Assembly (NCBI GenBank): GCA_964441455.1
Contig: CAYTUX010000239.1
Coordinates: 1-29,397 of the forward strand
Length of the DNA: 29,397 nt
DNA from: JAQICX01 sp964441455
GTDB taxonomy: Bacteria; Verrucomicrobiota; Kiritimatiellia; JAQICX01
Reading direction: 5' to 3'
This document shows, one piece after another, positions 22,239 through 29,397 of this stretch. The position numbers and the translations under genes are program-made. How positions within the stretch are numbered: the stretch's first letter is position 1; each line of letters begins with the position of its first letter. The notes below the pieces were generated by a model. It was not told where the DNA came from and did not search any database. It saw only the letters and a program-made list of their open reading frames with translations.

Positions 22239-23732
22239 GTGAGAGAGAAGCCAAACATTATCTTCATCCTGTCGGATGATCTGAGCTATTGCGATATAGG
22301 ATGCTACGGTCAGAGGCATATCAAGACCCCAAATATTGATAAACTTGCTGAAGACGGCATGAAGTTTACTCAGGCATACGCAGCTGCTTCAATATGTGGA
22401 CCAAGTCGCTGCGGACTAATTACCGGCAAGCATATGGGTCACGCACGCAATCGTCACAATTCCCTGAACGTTCCAGGTGGTAGTTATCAGAACAGTATCC
22501 TTCCCGAGGATCAGACTATCGGTGATGTGATGCAGACTGCAGGCTACAAGACCGCGGCGATCGGCAAATGGGCAGTAGGCTTGCCCGGTACCGAGGGAGT
22601 GCCGTACAAACGTGGTTTTGATCATTCTTTCGGTTTCTACGATCAGAACCGCGCACACTCATTCTATCCCGAATACGTGTGGAGAAACAATGAGCCCGTC
22701 GTACTCGAAGGAAACTTCGGGTTCGATATGCAGGCAATCTATCGCAGTAACGACCGTCGCTTTGATGCGGACGACCCGGACAGCAATATCTATGACAAAA
22801 AGGGCAGGATCATCCCGAGAGGTGTCAAGGATCCTGAAAAGATTCAGAATACCTACGATCTCTGCGAGTCCGAAGCGTTGAAGTTCATCAAGGATAGTGC
22901 TGATGATCCCTTCTTCATATATCTTGCGTTCCAGAACCCACATGGTCCTCTGATTGTTCCGAGTCTTGAGCCATACACGAATGCCGACTTTCCGAGCCAG
23001 CGTCACAAAGAATGGGCATCAATCATTACCCAGATGGATACCGGTATCGGCAAGATTTTAAATCTGCTTGAGTCCCTCGAGATAGCAGAAGATACGATCA
23101 TCGTGTTCGCCAGCGACAATGGCTACAGCGCATGGGGTTATTTCGGCATGAAGCATGGCGAGCAGATCCCGTTCTTCGATAACAGGGGACCGTTCAGGGG
23201 GCACAAGTTCTCGCTCGACGGCGAAGGCGGGATCCGGATTCCGTTCGTAGTCAACTGGCCGGGTAAAACAAACGGCACTACCTGTGACCAGCCAATCACG
23301 TTCTGGGATATCATGCCTACACTCGCAGAGATGGGTGGTTCAATGTGTACGACAGAGACTGACGGTTTATCGTTCGTGCCGACACTGCTGGGCGAAGAAC
23401 AGCCCCAGCACGACTACCTTTACTGGGAACAGAATCACCAGCAGGCGGTTCGAATGGGCAAGTGGAAAGCATTCAGACCGCATCCGGATCAGCCGACCCA
23501 GCTGTATGACCTCGAATCCGACCAATTGGAAAACAGCGATATCGCAGCGGATCATCCAGATATTGTCGCCAAGATCGAGAAGATATTTATTGAGGGTCGA
23601 ACGGATTCGGATATCTTTATTAACCCCGGCGAGGACGAAGAGACTCATAGAAAAAGGGTCGAGCACCTGAAACCGAATGATTTTTTGGTGCATGACCAGT
23701 ATCATAAGAAATGGATAGAAGATTTCGAGTAA
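22239..23732 (+). CDS. Sulfatase (formylglycine-dependent, type I)
   Basis: A 497-residue sulfatase that hydrolyses sulfate esters, probably on carbohydrates. The metal-binding SDDLSYCDIGCYG carries D13 and D14. The active-site signature CGPSRCGLITGKH starts at C53, the cysteine that a formylglycine-generating enzyme must oxidise. GKWAVG near 108, FASDNGYSAWG near 290 with metal-binding D and N, and a C-terminal subdomain with MGKWKAFRP complete the fold. No signal peptide is present, so it is predicted to act in the cytoplasm, unlike most polysaccharide sulfatases. The start is GTG at 22239 with AAGGAAAGG nine bases upstream; an ATG at 22231 opens a three-codon frame that ends across this GTG. 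It is driven by the gamma promoter. GC content is higher than in the core genes. No formylglycine-generating enzyme lies in the window. Confidence 0.92.
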   Translation: MREKPNIIFILSDDLSYCDIGCYGQRHIKTPNIDKLAEDGMKFTQAYAAASICGPSRCGLITGKHMGHARNRHNSLNVPGGSYQNSILPEDQTIGDVMQTAGYKTAAIGKWAVGLPGTEGVPYKRGFDHSFGFYDQNRAHSFYPEYVWRNNEPVVLEGNFGFDMQAIYRSNDRRFDADDPDSNIYDKKGRIIPRGVKDPEKIQNTYDLCESEALKFIKDSADDPFFIYLAFQNPHGPLIVPSLEPYTNADFPSQRHKEWASIITQMDTGIGKILNLLESLEIAEDTIIVFASDNGYSAWGYFGMKHGEQIPFFDNRGPFRGHKFSLDGEGGIRIPFVVNWPGKTNGTTCDQPITFWDIMPTLAEMGGSMCTTETDGLSFVPTLLGEEQPQHDYLYWEQNHQQAVRMGKWKAFRPHPDQPTQLYDLESDQLENSDIAADHPDIVAKIEKIFIEGRTDSDIFINPGEDEETHRKRVEHLKPNDFLVHDQYHKKWIEDFE

Positions 23733-23765
23733 TTAAAACCGAACAAGGTAAGGATTAGTCCAGAC

Positions 23766-23839
23766 TCGTAGCGAGAAACGAGCGAAGTGGTCGTAATCAT
23801 TGGTTCATGTCAAGCCTCTTAACCTGCGGACGTGTCACC
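23766..23839. other. Two small hairpins downstream of the sulfatase
   Basis: CTCG-TAG-CGAG (23766-23776) and GACGT-GTCACCT-ACGTC (about 23823-23839). Neither has a T-run. The rest of 23733-24039 holds the promoter and ribosome binding site of the next gene but no coding sequence. Confidence 0.3.
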
Positions 23840-23882
23840 TACGTCAGCCATTTACATTGTTTGATTTCAAAAAAATAGATAG

Positions 23883-23911
23883 TTGACAAAAAAAACAAAC
23901 ATAGGTACAAT
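23883..23911 (+). promoter_or_regulatory. Promoter of the 599-residue glycan-type gene
   Basis: TTGACA (23883-23888), 17-base spacer, TACAAT (23906-23911). The -10 box is inside ATAGGTACAAT, shared with 12869-12879. The transcript would have a leader of about 120 bases. Confidence 0.65.
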
Positions 23912-24039
23912 TTTAAATTAATAGCAGATACAAATACTTTTTAGCAGTCACTTTTAACGAACCTGAAAGAGATAAAATTATCAAACTTACTTTAACGATT
24001 TGATTCTGATATATTACCATTATTTGAAAAAGGACTACA

Positions 24040-25839
24040 ATGCATAAAGAAGCACAACAATTACTTGATTCCTGGTGTAAATCACTTTTCAGCTACCAAA
24101 TTTCCCATAAAGATCCACGTCTTAACGGTGGGCTTCTCTGCCCATCCTGTTGTCGTATACACGGAAGAACCATTGATGCCATATATCCATTTTTAAAACA
24201 AGCTGATCTCACAAACGACTCATCCTTTATTGAAGCGGCTTGGGACATATTTGCATGGAATTCAACAGTTGATTTACCCGATGGATCTTGGATAAATGAA
24301 CTACGGACCTGTCCTTGGAATGGAACCACAGTTTTTGCGGTTACCGCCATTGCAGAAAGTCTATTACATTTTCCCCACCTTCTTACTAAGGATCGCTATA
24401 ACAAAATATATAGTCGGCTTCATCTTGCTGCAAAATATATTCTTAACACATTCACCGTAGATACAGGCAATATTAATTACCCTATAACAGCGACATATGC
24501 CCTGGCAATCTGTGGTGATCTTTTTGATGATCAAAGAATGCGTGACCGAGCCAGGTATTTTGCACATAATGTTCATGAGTATTTAACTGATGAAAACAGC
24601 TTGCTTTTTGGAGAATGTGGAATAGACGGAAGGATACAAAGCAGAAGCGGATTATACCCAATTGATCTTGCATATAATGTGGAAGAATCTCTTCCCGCCC
24701 TTTTATATTATGCACACTACACTAATGACAAGGAAATAAAATCTCTTGTAAAAAATTCATTTGATTCACATCTGAAATGGATGCTTCCTGATGGAGCATG
24801 GGACAACAGTTGGGGAACTAGAAACTATAAATGGACATATTGGGGAACTCGCACCGCAGATGGTTGTCTGCCAGCCCTTGCTCTACTTTCCAAGGATGAC
24901 CCACGATATTCCACAGCCATTGAACAACGGTTAAAATTGCTTCAAGATAATACACATGATGGATTATTAACCTGCGGACCTCATTACCACCTTCGTGGAG
25001 AGTCAACCTGTTTACATCACAGCTTCTCTCGGGCAAGGAGTCTTGCTTGTTTTATTCACAATTTTCCAGAAGATATAATATCATCAGCACCTTTGCCAAG
25101 GTCTGAACAAATAGGGGTGCAATACTTTTCAGACATTAATAGTTACCAGTTGTCTCAAGGCTCTTGGCGAACTACAATAACAGACTATGATTGGTTTTAT
25201 CGAGCCCCTTCCGGAACATCCCTTCATGCTTCCGGAGGAGCAATCAGTATGTTGTGGCATAATATATATGGACCTGTTTATGCTGCAGGTCTAACTGAAA
25301 ATGTCATTATTGAACCTGATAACACCCCGACTAATATTGATCCAAATATCATTATTATGACACCCCATTGCAGCTTCAATTTAGAAAACACCTACTATAA
25401 CTCCTTATACAGTCCTAGCACTGATATTTGCGAGATAACTAATTCTGATAGTCGAAGTAATAATGTCGGTGTCAGGGTCAAATCTAAATTATATACCAAG
25501 GACGGCAAACCATTAGAGTGCTTAGGATTACTTGCAATAACGCACCTCATTAACGAAGATTTTTTTACATCTACCTATACAGCAGAAAAAGAATTTAATG
25601 ACACTTTATGGGTATATCTTCCGATCATATCTTCATCATTGGAGGACTATTCTTTAATTGATTCACACACAATACGAATACAAAAACCTAAGGGCATTCT
25701 CACTCTTTCATCATCATCTCCACTGGAAGTACAATTCCAGGGAAGAGGCTTTAATTACGCACCAGGCTTTGAGTCCATTCCCTTACGTGTTTCATGGAAT
25801 CCTAAAAAGAATGGAGATCTTTGCATTCAAATTAGCTGA
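24040..25839 (+). CDS. Putative glycan-active protein with helical toroid and beta domain
   Basis: A 599-residue protein. Residues 1-370 are mainly paired helices with recurring aromatic and acidic motifs (DGSWINELRTCPWNGTTVFA, DGAWDNSWGTRNYKWTYWGTRTADG), which suggests an (alpha/alpha) toroid as in unsaturated glucuronyl hydrolases and heparinase-type lyases. Residues 380-599 are beta-rich, opening GSWRTTITDYDWFYR, and include GTSLHASGGAISMLWHNIYGPVYAAG, similar in layout to the beta-sandwich of heparinase-like proteins. No catalytic residue can be named. There is no signal peptide. AAGGA before the ATG is a good ribosome binding site, and it has its own promoter. The adjacent sulfatase suggests that both act on a sulfated glycan or its fragments. 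It could also be a non-catalytic or hydrolase member; substrate unknown. Confidence 0.6.
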   Translation: MHKEAQQLLDSWCKSLFSYQISHKDPRLNGGLLCPSCCRIHGRTIDAIYPFLKQADLTNDSSFIEAAWDIFAWNSTVDLPDGSWINELRTCPWNGTTVFAVTAIAESLLHFPHLLTKDRYNKIYSRLHLAAKYILNTFTVDTGNINYPITATYALAICGDLFDDQRMRDRARYFAHNVHEYLTDENSLLFGECGIDGRIQSRSGLYPIDLAYNVEESLPALLYYAHYTNDKEIKSLVKNSFDSHLKWMLPDGAWDNSWGTRNYKWTYWGTRTADGCLPALALLSKDDPRYSTAIEQRLKLLQDNTHDGLLTCGPHYHLRGESTCLHHSFSRARSLACFIHNFPEDIISSAPLPRSEQIGVQYFSDINSYQLSQGSWRTTITDYDWFYRAPSGTSLHASGGAISMLWHNIYGPVYAAGLTENVIIEPDNTPTNIDPNIIIMTPHCSFNLENTYYNSLYSPSTDICEITNSDSRSNNVGVRVKSKLYTKDGKPLECLGLLAITHLINEDFFTSTYTAEKEFNDTLWVYLPIISSSLEDYSLIDSHTIRIQKPKGILTLSSSSPLEVQFQGRGFNYAPGFESIPLRVSWNPKKNGDLCIQIS

Positions 25840-25952
25840 GCAATTCACGGTTGATCTGTCGTTTATTGTTCTCATATTTCTGTTCCTGATAATCTTAAGA
25901 TTTTATCAATGTTTTCGAGGTTTTATTGGTATTCATGGTAATCTTTTCCGAA

Positions 25953-26111
25953 CTTAGATTTCTGGTTGAGGTTATTATCATTAGTTTTAACCAATGTAAT
26001 AAAAAAACGATTTTCTGTTTTTTGTCTTTTTGGGTGATCCCGCAAGGCGGGATGAAAAATATATTTTAAGGACGGGGCTGCCGAAAACAGCATCCAATCA
26101 GAAAAATAGGG
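25953..26111 (+). mobile_element. MITE-like element, family beta, copy C (internally deleted)
   Basis: A 159-bp copy that keeps both ends (CTTAGATTTCTGGTTGAG and CAGAAAAATAGGG) and the GATCCCGCAAGGCGGGAT hairpin but lacks about 90 inner bases. TTTTCCGAA (25944-25952) and TTTTCCAAA (26112-26120) flank it, a probable 9-bp target duplication with one change. It follows the glycan-type gene by 113 bases. Confidence 0.8.
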
Positions 26112-26233
26112 TTTTCCAAAATAAATCCGGCATAAACCATAGGAAATGCTGGACAAAAAACGTCCTAATATGTCATTATTCTAACTTGTTTATATTTTTC
26201 TTGTTATATTTTAAGTATCATAAGACATTTTTT

Positions 26234-26275
26234 CTGCTTATAAATGAAAAAACGTTCTTTATAAGCAGTTTTTTT
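26234..26275 (+). terminator. Rho-independent terminator
   Basis: CTGCTTATAAA (26234-26244) and TTTATAAGCAG (26258-26268) form a perfect 11-bp stem with a 13-base loop, followed by seven T. It would stop rightward transcripts from the glycan-type gene before the ABC-F gene. Confidence 0.85.
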
Positions 26276-26373
26276 ATCCCTTATCGTATTGGTAAACAAT
26301 ATGTTGTAACCAAATGGTACAGGCTCTAACTAAATGAAACAACAACCGGACTAAGGGTCTAACTAAATTAATT

Positions 26374-28044
26374 ATGAATAACGACTTTATTTTTCATATG
26401 CAAGATGTATGTAAGAGTTTTGGTGACAAAACTGTTTTAGATGGCATTAATCTTTCATTTTTTTATGGTGCAAAAATTGGCATTGTTGGTGAAAATGGTG
26501 CCGGCAAATCTACTTTGCTGAAAATCATGGCAGGAATTGACAAAGACTTTCAGGGAGCAGCAGAGCTGGTTTCCGGTATGAGAGTCACGTATGTTTCTCA
26601 GGAACCACAACTAAAAATGGACAAGGATGTTCGTGGTAATGTTGAAGAGGGTTTAGAGCGGATACAGTCATTAATAGATCGTTATGATGAGATTAGCAAT
26701 TTGATGGGTAAAGAGCTTCCTGATGACCAAATGGATGCTCTTACGAATGAGATGGGGGATATTCAGGATAAGATTGACCTACTTGATGGATGGGAAATTG
26801 ATCATCTTTTAGATGTTGCATCTGATGCACTTGTGCTGCCACCAAATAATGCAGATGTGCGAACTCTATCAGGTGGAGAACGTCGCCGTGTGGCTCTATG
26901 TAAAGCTCTGCTTGAAAAGCCCGACTTGCTTTTGCTTGATGAACCCACAAATCATTTAGATGCAGAAACCGTTGCTTGGCTTGAGCAGACTTTAAGGGAA
27001 TATCATGGAACTGTTATAATTGTAACTCATGATAGATATTTTCTTGATAATATAACAAAGTGGATTCTTGAATTAGAAAATTGTAAAGGATTACCTTTTC
27101 AGGGAAATTATTCTTCATGGCTTGCTCAGAAACAGGAAATTTTGAGACGAACTGAAAAGAGAGAAACAGAGCGTCAAAGAATGTTATTCAGAGAACTTGA
27201 TTGGATTAATAATGCACACAAGGGGCGTAGACAAAAAAACAATGCTCGTATAGAGCGTTATGATGAGCTGATGAATAACAGCTTTGAAATCAAACAGAAT
27301 GATATTACCATTCAGATTCCTCCCGGCAATAGACTTGGCAACAAGGTTATAAATATGCAGGGTGTCTCAAAGGGATATGATGAATTACAGCTTTTAAAAG
27401 ATCTTGATCTTGACATACCTGCAGGAGCAATTGTTGGTGTTATTGGTCCAAATGGTATTGGTAAAACAACACTGTTTCGCATGATTGTCGGTGATGAAAC
27501 TCCTGATAGTGGAACTATTGAAATAGGAGATACTGTTGAACTCTCTTATGTCGATCAGCATCGAGATCATCTTGATGACTCAAAAACAATCTTTGAGGAA
27601 GCGTGTGGGGGAATGGACGAAATTGACCTTGGTTCAGGCTCAATTAACTCTCGTGCTTACCTTTCGAGATTTAACTTTCGTGGTGCTCAGCAGCAGAAAG
27701 AGGTCGGTAAACTTTCTGGGGGCGAGAGAAATCGCGTGCACCTTGCAAAACTTCTTCGATCAGGCGGAAATGTTATGCTGCTTGACGAACCTACAAACGA
27801 CTTGGATGTGAACACAATGCGTGTTCTGGAAGAGGCATTAATGAATTTTCCAGGATGCGTTTTGATTACAAGTCATGATAGATTCTTTCTGGATAGACTT
27901 TGCACACATCTTTTGATCTTTGAAGGTGCCGGAAAAACAACATGGTTCGAAGGAAACTTTCAGAATTATACAGAAGAAGTGCTTATGGCTGACCCAAACC
28001 ATATGAGAAATCGACGAAACAGATACAAGAAAATTAAAATCTAA
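26374..28044 (+). CDS. ettA: ABC-F protein, EttA-like translational throttle
   Basis: A 556-residue soluble protein with two ATP-binding cassettes, the size of EttA, which binds the ribosomal E site and couples translation to the ATP/ADP ratio. Cassette 1 has GENGAGKST (39-47), the signature LSGGE (165-169) and DEPTNHLD (189-196). Between Walker A and the signature lies an extended arm (about 85-145), a mark of this branch. The linker carries the basic helix RRQKNNARIERYDEL. Cassette 2 has GPNGIGKTT near 364, LSGGERNR and DEPTNDLD. There are no membrane segments. A preceding terminator isolates it from upstream genes; its own promoter and ribosome binding site are not obvious (AAGGG lies 16 bases upstream). 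GTCTAACTAAAT repeats occur just before the start. Other ABC-F types are less likely given the arm and length. Confidence 0.92.
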   Translation: MNNDFIFHMQDVCKSFGDKTVLDGINLSFFYGAKIGIVGENGAGKSTLLKIMAGIDKDFQGAAELVSGMRVTYVSQEPQLKMDKDVRGNVEEGLERIQSLIDRYDEISNLMGKELPDDQMDALTNEMGDIQDKIDLLDGWEIDHLLDVASDALVLPPNNADVRTLSGGERRRVALCKALLEKPDLLLLDEPTNHLDAETVAWLEQTLREYHGTVIIVTHDRYFLDNITKWILELENCKGLPFQGNYSSWLAQKQEILRRTEKRETERQRMLFRELDWINNAHKGRRQKNNARIERYDELMNNSFEIKQNDITIQIPPGNRLGNKVINMQGVSKGYDELQLLKDLDLDIPAGAIVGVIGPNGIGKTTLFRMIVGDETPDSGTIEIGDTVELSYVDQHRDHLDDSKTIFEEACGGMDEIDLGSGSINSRAYLSRFNFRGAQQQKEVGKLSGGERNRVHLAKLLRSGGNVMLLDEPTNDLDVNTMRVLEEALMNFPGCVLITSHDRFFLDRLCTHLLIFEGAGKTTWFEGNFQNYTEEVLMADPNHMRNRRNRYKKIKI

Positions 28045-28117
28045 CAGCTATAAGAACAACCATACTTGCTTTAGACACAGTAAGGACCGGGAAATCATTT
28101 AGGGCTGCATAGTTGCC

Positions 28118-28147
28118 TGTCTGCTTGAGTACAAGAACAAGCAGACA
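28118..28147 (+). terminator. Perfect 10-bp hairpin downstream of ettA
   Basis: TGTCTGCTTG (28118-28127) pairs with CAAGCAGACA (28138-28147) over a ten-base loop. ACCAAAAGAATTTTTCGC follows, so the T-run is displaced. It may end or protect the ettA transcript. The following 20 bases repeat 12447-12466. Confidence 0.45.
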
Positions 28148-28245
28148 ACCAAAAGAATTTTTCGCGCATCCGTATTCACCGTTCCAGACTAAGGCTTCAC
28201 AAAGCGAATAAGAAAAAAAGTTAAGGAAAAGAAAAGTTTGGTGAC

Positions 28246-28300
28246 AGCTCCAAAGGAGCGATAGCATGTAGCCCTGAGTGTAAAACTGCGGGGATAAATA
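28246..28300 (+). repeat. GCTCC-AAA-GGAGC repeat module
   Basis: A hairpin GCTCC-AAA-GGAGC followed by GATAGCATGTAGCCCTGAG, which has the look of a common bacterial intergenic repeat. No other copy lies in this window. No gene is seen between 28045 and 28398. Confidence 0.4.
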
Positions 28301-28398
28301 ACAAACAACTTCTCTTTTTGTCTTTTTTATCTTGTTTACTTTTCTTTAATCGATAAATACTCCACTGTTATTACTTACTCCCGCCTTTATAATTACAA

Positions 28399-28579
28399 AT
28401 GAGTAAAGAATCAACAAAAGAGTATACTCTTAAAAATGCGAGAGAGATATTCGGCTATGCTTACAAAAACTGCAAAAAGTCGCGTTTTGGATGATTTTTG
28501 TTTAACAACAAACTATGATCGTAAATATGCCATCAAACTGTTAAAGAAGAAACATACTGCTAAAAAAAATAGCCATTAA
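28399..28579 (+). pseudogene. Truncated, frameshifted integrase-type transposase fragment
   Basis: Two overlapping frames together read MSKESTKEYTLKN and then MRERYSAMLTKTAKSRVLDD, continuing FCLTTNYDRKYAIKLLKKK before a stop. This looks like the N-terminal helix-turn-helix of an integrase-core (DDE) transposase of the kind found in many insertion sequences. The frames meet at a run of five A (28432-28436), consistent with a one-base indel. The catalytic domain is absent, so only a relic remains. Confidence 0.5.
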
Positions 28580-28703
28580 ATTATATTGTATTTTTTTACA
28601 TAAAAGACACTTAAACAATTTGTTTTTCAACTAAATTTGGGCAAGCTCCGCCTTGATGTTATATTTTTATAAAATTTATAAAATTTTGTTAAGCAATTTG
28701 TTG

Positions 28704-29397
28704 CTACTTAGGTGGCTGAACAACGTCAACTTGGAGTGCACGAACAGTGCATAATCCTCCAAAGTCAACTTTTTTCATTTTTCGACTGCCGGTCTCTCTT
28801 TTCTCCGAGAAACGATCTCTGAATTTATTAAACATTGATTCGCAAAAGTCTTTGTCTCCGAACACAAGCCCATCTGTCATGTAACGAACTCTGCAATGCA
28901 TTGAATCCGAAAGACTTAATCGTCCTCTTTTTTCAAGAATTTCTTCAATATGTTCTTTGCTGAAACCACGTTTAATAACATTTCCTTGGAAGTCTGTAAC
29001 TTCTTCTCCCCTTTCAAAGATATGCATTCGGTACCAGGCAGAATATTTGCTCCAAGCCTTGTATAATTGACCTTTCTTGAGGGTTAGAGGATCAATAAAA
29101 ATTTCCTTTTCTGTATACATGGAGACAGTACGGATTACATTTGCCATTGCAACTTCATTTCCTCTGTATGCCTCTCCGTAATTGCTGAATTTATAATCCT
29201 TTACATCATCAACATAGCCGGCTCTGACAGGATTTAATTCAATATATGTTGCCATCATAAAAAGTGCATCAGGCCTGTCCTGAACAATAACACTCTTGAA
29301 TCTGTTTCCCCAGTATGATCCTGATCTCTGATATTTTGCATTATACCATTGCGCATACTTCTGTTTTAAAGTCTTTTGAAACTCTGAAACATTATAC
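28704..29397 (-). CDS. REP-associated tyrosine transposase (RAYT), 5' end outside window
   Basis: At least 231 residues of a Y1-type transposase; the frame stays open to the window edge, so the N-terminus with the HUH metal site is missing. The visible part includes FQKTLKQKYAQWYNAKYQRS, GSYWGNRFKS and ATYIELNPVRAGYVDD; the tyrosine of YIELNPVRAG is the expected nucleophile. These motifs define the RAYT branch of the IS200/IS605 superfamily, single-copy enzymes thought to spread REP hairpins rather than themselves. The C-terminal 100 residues, with FSKEHIEEILEKRGR and MTDGLVFGDKDF, form the extra domain seen in some environmental lineages. The internal ATG at 29258 is not the true start. REP-like hairpins with a GGGAG foot at 17880 and 18072 are possible substrates. 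Confidence 0.85.
   Translation of the reverse strand, partial: YNVSEFQKTLKQKYAQWYNAKYQRSGSYWGNRFKSVIVQDRPDALFMMATYIELNPVRAGYVDDVKDYKFSNYGEAYRGNEVAMANVIRTVSMYTEKEIFIDPLTLKKGQLYKAWSKYSAWYRMHIFERGEEVTDFQGNVIKRGFSKEHIEEILEKRGRLSLSDSMHCRVRYMTDGLVFGDKDFCESMFNKFRDRFSEKRETGSRKMKKVDFGGLCTVRALQVDVVQPPK

Overview
The window looks like bacterial chromosome, AT-rich for most of its length, with long repeat-filled spacers and several stretches of clearly different base composition. The gene mix (two Gfo/Idh/MocA dehydrogenases, a sulfatase, a toroid-type glycan protein, CstA, a U32 protein, and a REP-associated transposase) fits an anaerobic PVC-type bacterium such as a Lentisphaerota or Kiritimatiellota member. 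That placement is inference; no rRNA or marker gene here proves it. No tRNA, rRNA, CRISPR array or integrase gene was recognised.

Layout. 1-950: gene-free, with one copy each of two miniature inverted-repeat elements. 953-3323: two Gfo/Idh/MocA dehydrogenases. 3508-4086 (-): SnoaL/NTF2-like lipoprotein. 4587-5384: DEDDh exonuclease. 5696-8850: an unrecognised 499-residue protein translationally coupled to an AMP-forming acyl-CoA synthetase. 9065-10396: phosphomannomutase/phosphoglucomutase. 10803-12395: a strongly GC-rich M48 protease-TPR lipoprotein. 12904-16740: a second GC-richer block with a frameshifted alpha/beta hydrolase, an M14 carboxypeptidase-like protein and an FAD oxidoreductase. 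17155-21504 (-): AAG-type DNA glycosylase, CstA carbon-starvation transporter and U32 protein. 22239-25839: sulfatase and a large glycan-active-type protein. 26374-28044: EttA-like ABC-F factor. 28399-29397: a transposase relic and a RAYT transposase cut by the window edge.

The intergenic DNA is the most unusual part. Family alpha (about 158 bp, three copies) has near-perfect terminal inverted repeats and TA target duplications; an unfilled paralogous site in the same window proves the insertion. Family beta (159-248 bp, three copies) has inverted ends and 8-9 bp target duplications. A third repeat (gamma) carries a near-consensus sigma-70 promoter and a branched structured leader. It occurs once ahead of the sulfatase, where an alpha element has split it, and once after the FAD oxidoreductase. 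REP-like hairpins with a GGGAG foot show compensatory stem changes and may belong to the RAYT transposase. Short GTTAGAC repeats reach into gene ends and supply the stop codons of cstA and the U32 gene.

Functionally, the Gfo/Idh/MocA pair, phosphohexomutase, sulfatase and toroid protein suggest processing of modified or sulfated carbohydrates. The GC-rich proteases and the hydrolase/M14/oxidoreductase block look acquired. Several calls, in particular the 499-residue and 599-residue proteins, rest on fold-level impressions only.
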